Below the pieces are notes generated by a model. It did not search any database. It was given only the letters and a program-made list of their open reading frames with translations, and was not told the origin of the DNA. 64,000 nt of DNA from the NCBI RefSeq assembly GCF_964204645.1, contig NC_134034.1:10039414-10103413 (forward strand), written 5' to 3'. Every line of letters starts with the position of its first letter. The stretch's first letter is position 1. This DNA is from Tubulanus polymorphus (lineage: Eukaryota; Nemertea; Palaeonemertea; Tubulaniformes; Tubulanidae). The position numbers were made by a program, and so were the translations under genes. Of this stretch, positions 58,978-64,000 are shown piece after piece.

Positions 58978-61900
58978 CTACGGTTTCGTTTTTTTCGCCG
59001 AGCGTTTCCTCCTGACGATCGGCAGCTGCTGCGGGCTCTTCTGTTTCAAGATGCTGTTCGGTACTTCTTGTTGCGCGCACGCGTATCGCGCCTCGAGGCT
59101 CTCGCGGCCGAGCGTGCGCGATTTTTTCGGATCGAATATGAGTACCGGCGACGGCCGATCGTCGCTGTACGGGTAAACGTGAGACGGCGACTTCTGCAAG
59201 TACAAACATTTATTAAATCGTGACTTTTCTGCTGTACTTTTCAATTCTTCTTATTAACCCTTTCAGAGCTGAATAATCCATACCCTATAATGCTGAAGAT
59301 AATTTGAAAATTCTGAAAAATTCCACCCTAGTGTGTTGAATAACGGGAATAGCACTATAGTGCGTCTACACCCTGGCGCGGTATATCGTTAGTTACTAAT
59401 ATTTCACTATGTTTGACAGGTGCTGCCATCTTTCAAGAGAGATAATTAGTAATTACTAATTAAATCAATACACCGCAGTGCGGTGTACTAGCAAAATCCA
59501 TCACCGATTCGTACACCGGACTGCAGTGTTGACGCACTGAAAGGGTTAAATCATAATTTATAACTTGAATACCGGTACTTATGAAACTACAAAATTGAGC
59601 TAATTTTCAACCCCTTTCCCTCCATGGTATGGAGATGTGGCCAATTCTAAACTGTAAATTCGTAAACCTCGGAAATCTTTCGCCGTTTTAAGTTTCTGTG
59701 GTTCCCGCAGTTACACGAATTTAAAAAGTTTTTCGCGGGCGAATTTTCAAATTTCTAAACAGAAATAGGACCTTCGTAAAAAAGAACCAAGACCATCGCA
59801 AAAGGTAGGCGATTTTCAAGAAAGATAGCCGACGAAAGTCACTCTTGGAAAAATGCTACACGAAGTTCATTGATTAAATGAATATTTCCCAAATATTTCC
59901 TCCTTTCCAAAATATTTTCAAACCACTATGGGATCATTTATTTATAACATACGCATAAAATTTGAATTTTTCAACCTCCCCTCCCCCTCTGTACGCAAAA
60001 TCGGCCATTTTTTCATATACATTAAGCATTACAGTACGCAATTGCACTGACCCCTCCCCTAATGCGTACGTAATAAATGAATGACCCCCTATACAGAAAT
60101 ATCATTTCAAAATTGCACAAGTTTTTTCCCTATTTGCGGGTATTGCCGGAACCGAGTTTTCCGTCGTACCTGAATCAGAATAGGTTTAGGTTCTAGATGG
60201 TTATGTTTGGCGGTATTTTTCGAGGGAGGCGTGTACCGACTGTTCTCCTCGGTGATCAACGATTCGTGCCAGTGAATCCGTCCCGGTTCTTTATCGGCTA
60301 AAAAAAGGCAGAAAAAACAAAAAATCTCTAGAAAACTTTGATGGTCGTTCATTGAAATATTGAAAATGGACTTCTTTCAATTCTAGAGTCAAAACAGTCC
60401 AGTGCCGACTTCAAATTTACCGAGTTTACTGATAAAACAATTAACATCCGGTGTTTCTAGTTCATTTTAGATTAAAAATGTCTTAGGTACTGAAAGTGAA
60501 GTGTGGACGATCAGTTGCTGAAAGTGTGCCGATAAAATGTCTCTAAGATCTGGGCCCGGTTTCGTAGACTGAGTATCTAAGTTTTATCCCTAGGGGTAAA
60601 TCCTCAATCTGAGTGACAACCGCCATAGTTACAATGAGAAACCATGGTTATAACTGACAAATTTCAAAATGTTCCCAGGGACTATTTTTCTTCCACATCT
60701 ATGAAACCGACCCCTGGTGTTTGTAGTTCATTTTTAATCAGAAATGTCTCAGGTGAAGCACTAAACACACATGTGAAGTGTGGACTAGGTCTACAAATAT
60801 GTGGACAATCAAAAATTGGATGAATGGTGATAAAGTATTGAATATCTAAGGGGTTCATTTGGGCTGCAACAGACGTTGCGCGACCGACAAGAGCTACAAT
60901 TACCTGACACAACGTGTTTCACAACACGCGGAGTAGATGGCGTTGCTGCAGGCAATGGAATCGCTACAAAACGAATCGTAAACAACGTTATTGTTCATCA
61001 AAAGATTCAAGTTCGGGAAGAAGTTTTTTTATGAGGAAAAATAGAAAAAGTCTGTATCTTACACCCGGTGGCGTTTTTATGCTTGACGACTTTCGGTCCT
61101 TTGAGCACTTCGGCCAACGGATTCGAGTTCGAACGCGTGTTCTTCTTCGTGATCGCCGCCAACTCTTTCGGGTCCTGCAAAACGTTTTACGAAAGCGCGA
61201 ATCAAAAATCGATGAAAAAGATTTCGCCGTTTCGATAGATCTCCCTATAGCGTGGTAGATTCGCGCGGAAATGATTTTCCGTAAATCGATCATCAAATAA
61301 TCTCGACGTCTGCACGGATAAATCCCCCTATGACATCGGCAAATTGATCTAATAGACCCTTCTAGAAAAGATTATCTGGCTCCATGAAATTCTCCCTTCG
61401 ACATCATCAAATTGACCTAGACTTTTTTGCACAAATGCCCGTAAATATGGTCCGATCTAAGCATTTAGATCGCCCGGGACAAGTATATTCTCATTAGGAC
61501 AAGTTGTAGGTCATCATTATCACTCGTCCACCGAGCTAGTGCATTTTTATGTCTCAAAGCTTTTATCCAAAAACAACGGATCATTGTTCTGCCAGTCAGA
61601 CCGTCTGCGTGGGGCAGGTAGATTTTTGATGGGGGCAAGTGAAGTTTCAGGTATGCTTGCCCCCCGCGGGTAAGACGGTGTGGCTTTCATTCCTTAGATC
61701 GGACCCCGCCGTATGTCATCATCGCGTTGATCTGTAGACCGCTCCCAGCAAAGATAGCCGCCGCTATAAACCCCCTCGCGACATTTCATCGATAACTTAC
61801 GAGTTGATAAGCGAAGACCGTTTGACTCTGTAGCGGTGCAGGTGCGCAGGACTCCATCTGCTCGCAGACGGCTTTCAAATCCGGTACCTGATCATTCAAA

Positions 61901-63875
61901 AAAAAAAAAAAAATTTCCGATATACTTCCATTTCAGCCGACGATCTAACAGTAGAATAGCATTTTCTTTCTCCGTTCGATATTTACCCATTTCTGGCTCA
62001 ATTTCTGGAGCAGATTTTTCTGTTCGCGGATCAGTTTGCTGCGTCCCTCGTATAAACTTTCGTCCATCGCCGTTCTCTGCGACGACGACGATGACGACAT
62101 TTGCGAAAAACTTTCGTCCAAATTACCAATGACCTCTCGTATCGCGTCCGCAGTGCCTTTCAAGTTTTTCATCGACTCCACGTCGACGACATTTTCCTGC
62201 GGTGGGAATGAAAATAATTCTAAATACTTCTTAGGCTCTTCACCACATAAAGGGCGGCAACTGTTACTGGCTTCTTCCCTGAATTTTTCCCCTGACTGTT
62301 CCCTGACAGGTACGTTGCAAACTAAGATAAAAACCCATTATCTACAAATTAAAAGAATTTAAAAACAAGAATTTATTTATTCAATCTAAAGTATATAGAA
62401 TAACGACGTTTCAATTGCATCCTAAAGATCATCGACACCTGACGATGATCTCTAGGGTGAGATCGAAACGTCGTGTATTCTATATATTTTAGATTGAATA
62501 AATTCTGGTTTTTAAATTCTTTTAATCTGTAGATAGTGGGTTTTTATCTTATTATCCGTTCACCACGTTTGAGTTTGGTTATCGTTCTACGTTGGAAACT
62601 GTTTTATGGATGATCAACAAATTTCCCTGACTTTTCCGCGTTCTTGTAAGCTTTCTTTGTTTTACAGAGTTTCCGGACTATTATTCCTTGACACGCACGA
62701 TGCCCTTTAACAATCCTTAACCCTGACTTTCTCTCAACTTGAGGCCATTTTACTGGTCGCACGCGAGTTAGGCGAGGATTACTGTAGATGGCCACACTTA
62801 CCAACTGACATGACGACGGCATCATTTTTTCACAAGTCGCCTGAAGGTCGGGAACCTGTTCAAAAAAAATACCGAGCAATTACACATTAAAACTCTACTA
62901 TGATAGCTACAACTAATTTTAACTTAACATGCTCAAAATGATCGTGTTGTTCGTGACCTATAAGAATTCTGTAAAAGCCACCATTTTCTGAGGACAGGTG
63001 CGTGGTCATGGCTTACTCTAATAATCTTAGACCAGTCTAAACTCATTTTGGTTTCATAGCCAATCTTTAGACTTAAGACCAGTCTTTAGATTCTTTCATG
63101 AAGATTATCATTGGTCTTAGTGTAGATTTCGGACTCAAGTCACTATACAGTGCAATTGGGCGCTAGTTTAACAAGGCAGCATTTCTCTATTTAGGCTGAA
63201 TTAACTGAAATTTCAAAGTACACGAATCGACGGTACCGACCCATTTCTGTTGTAGTGTTTTGATCAATAGTTGCTGTTGCTCAGCGTTTCCGTCGCTGCT
63301 GCTCAAACGTTCGACGGTTTCGTCGAGTTTCCCGATGACTCGTTTGATCGTTTTCACGTCGTCTGCCTCGAGCGTTGAAGTACGTCGGTTCGATTCCGAC
63401 CGGTCGTCGCCGGTTCCAGCTTCTTCCGTCGTCGCCGCTGCCTTTTTCTGTAAAAAGTTTCCGAGAGAATGAAGTCTCATGTCGTGGATGTTTTCACCAA
63501 AAAGGAAAGAAGGTGCATAGATAATTTTGCATAGATAAATGGCAATCACGAAGATGAATATCCAGACCACATTTCTACGCTTCAAAATATAATTGCTTGC
63601 AAGCTTTTTCATACATTGAGACACAAAATTTACAATTTCTTTAAACTTTTCCACGCTTGCGAATTTAGATTATAAGACTTGTTGATTACCTTCGCCGGTG
63701 ATTTACGTCTGGCCATGAACTGTTTCATCATTCGTCGTTTCTCGGCGACTGCGTCGTAGTTCTCTTCGTCGACAGTAGGCGGCGACGACGGCGCGGTGGC
63801 TACTATCGGAGACGCGCTTTCGGTGTCGTTCGAAAAAACCTCGTCGACTGATGACTTTTCGCTGCAGCTGGCACC
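58978..63875 (-). CDS. Unrecognised protein with duplicated two-exon module, 5' partial
   Basis: Eight visible exons: 63875-63690, 63447-63241, 62855-62802, 62196-61987, 61887-61801, 61174-61063, 60297-60170 and 59193-58978. Phases are 0 except 1 after 61063. About 399 C-terminal residues; the acceptor at 63876 shows the 5' part lies outside the window. I do not recognise it. Exon pairs 63447/62855 and 62196/61887 are copies of one module: helical IKRVIGKLDETVERLSSS and IREVIGNLDESFSQMSSS, each ending LQQKW or LSQKW, then VPDLQATCEKM and VPDLKAVCEQM. After this come the basic DPKELAAITKK region, GRIHWHE, a SILK word (PNSILKQKSP) and a basic tail (RRKRSAKKTKP). RIHW and SILK fit the RVxF and SILK docking motifs for phosphatase PP1, but such short motifs occur by chance. 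Likely nuclear or cytoskeletal. Confidence 0.72.
59254..59549. mobile_element. TTAA-flanked MITE, copy 5
   Basis: Full-length, from 'ttaaccctttcagagctg' to 'gcactgaaagggttaa', same orientation as 27086-27365. In the last intron of the gene at 58978-63875. Confidence 0.85.
59930..60087. mobile_element. MITE with 'gggatcatttattta' ends, copy 2
   Basis: Near-identical to 55754-55914 over most of its length, with a few changes in the left end. Same orientation. In the last intron of the gene at 58978-63875. Confidence 0.8.
60548..60710. mobile_element. MITE with 'ggtttcatagactg' ends, copy 2
   Basis: Near-identical to 39187-39345, and flanked on both sides by pieces of the ~97-bp dispersed repeat. 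The phrase 'ctctaagatctgg' before it and 'ctggtgtttgtagttc' after it suggest it inserted into that repeat. Confidence 0.75.
61470..61710. mobile_element. Dispersed ~210-bp element, copy 2
   Basis: Matches 25705-25915 ('gacaagt..attctcattaggacaagt' to 'cattccttagatcggacccc'). In the intron between exons 61887-61801 and 61174-61063 of the minus-strand gene. Confidence 0.65.
62320..62553. mobile_element. ~235-bp fold-back element
   Basis: Left arm 'aagataaaaacccattatct...attcaatctaaa.tatatagaat..cgacgtttc' and right arm its reverse complement, around a centre 'cacctgacgatgatctctagg'. Half copies at 50590-50740 and around 13528-13590. In an intron of the gene at 58978-63875. Confidence 0.75.
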
Positions 63876-64000
63876 CTAAAACATAGAGATTTTCTACATT
63901 CATAGTAAAAATGGCAGCAATTTTAGAAGTAGGGAAAAGTAGGTGCTCGATTGCATGAAATCTGCTGAAAGATATGTCAAATTTCATAATCTTTATTCTT

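Overview
The window is nuclear DNA from an invertebrate animal. The evidence is spliced genes with GT-AG introns, animal-only or eukaryote-only families (rhodopsin-type GPCR, KDM4 demethylase, shugoshin, CAP protein), AATAAA signals, and introns and spacers full of minisatellites and fold-back or MITE-like repeats. A spiralian (mollusc, annelid or similar) fits best because of the peptide-type GPCR, the JHAMT-like methyltransferase and the animal CapA-like proteins. That placement is inference. I see no tRNA, rRNA or CRISPR.

Layout: (1) 0.4-6.9 kb holds two tandem minus-strand genes for short secreted CAP-domain-like proteins, with an intronless peptide-type GPCR between them. (2) 7.5-8.8 kb holds a four-exon JHAMT-like methyltransferase, followed by a GPCR fragment. 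(3) 10.3-16.9 kb holds two head-to-head genes for membrane-anchored CapA/PGA_cap-like proteins, a family best known from bacterial capsule or poly-gamma-glutamate synthesis. They are separated by a cluster of fold-back elements. (4) 17-22.3 kb is repeat-rich and has no gene I can support. (5) 22.3-31.4 kb holds a KDM4 histone demethylase whose last exon adds about 19 C2H2 zinc fingers in place of the PHD and Tudor domains of vertebrate KDM4. (6) 35.1-43.3 kb (minus) holds a shugoshin, rebuilt from eight exons including the diagnostic basic C-terminal motif. One intron carries a 1.9-kb, 60-bp minisatellite with a 785-bp higher-order unit. (7) 47.2-55.0 kb holds a 1562-residue acidic, serine- and proline-rich protein I do not recognise. 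(8) 59.0-63.9 kb (minus) holds the 3' part of an unrecognised protein with an internally duplicated two-exon module.

There is no operon-like logic. KDM4-ZnF and shugoshin are convergent neighbours that both act on chromatin. The CAP pair and the CapA pair are local duplications that keep their intron positions. At least three MITE-like families recur, one of them TTAA-flanked as expected for piggyBac-type elements. Exon boundaries were read by eye from splice consensus and phase continuity. Every coding junction reported keeps the reading frame.
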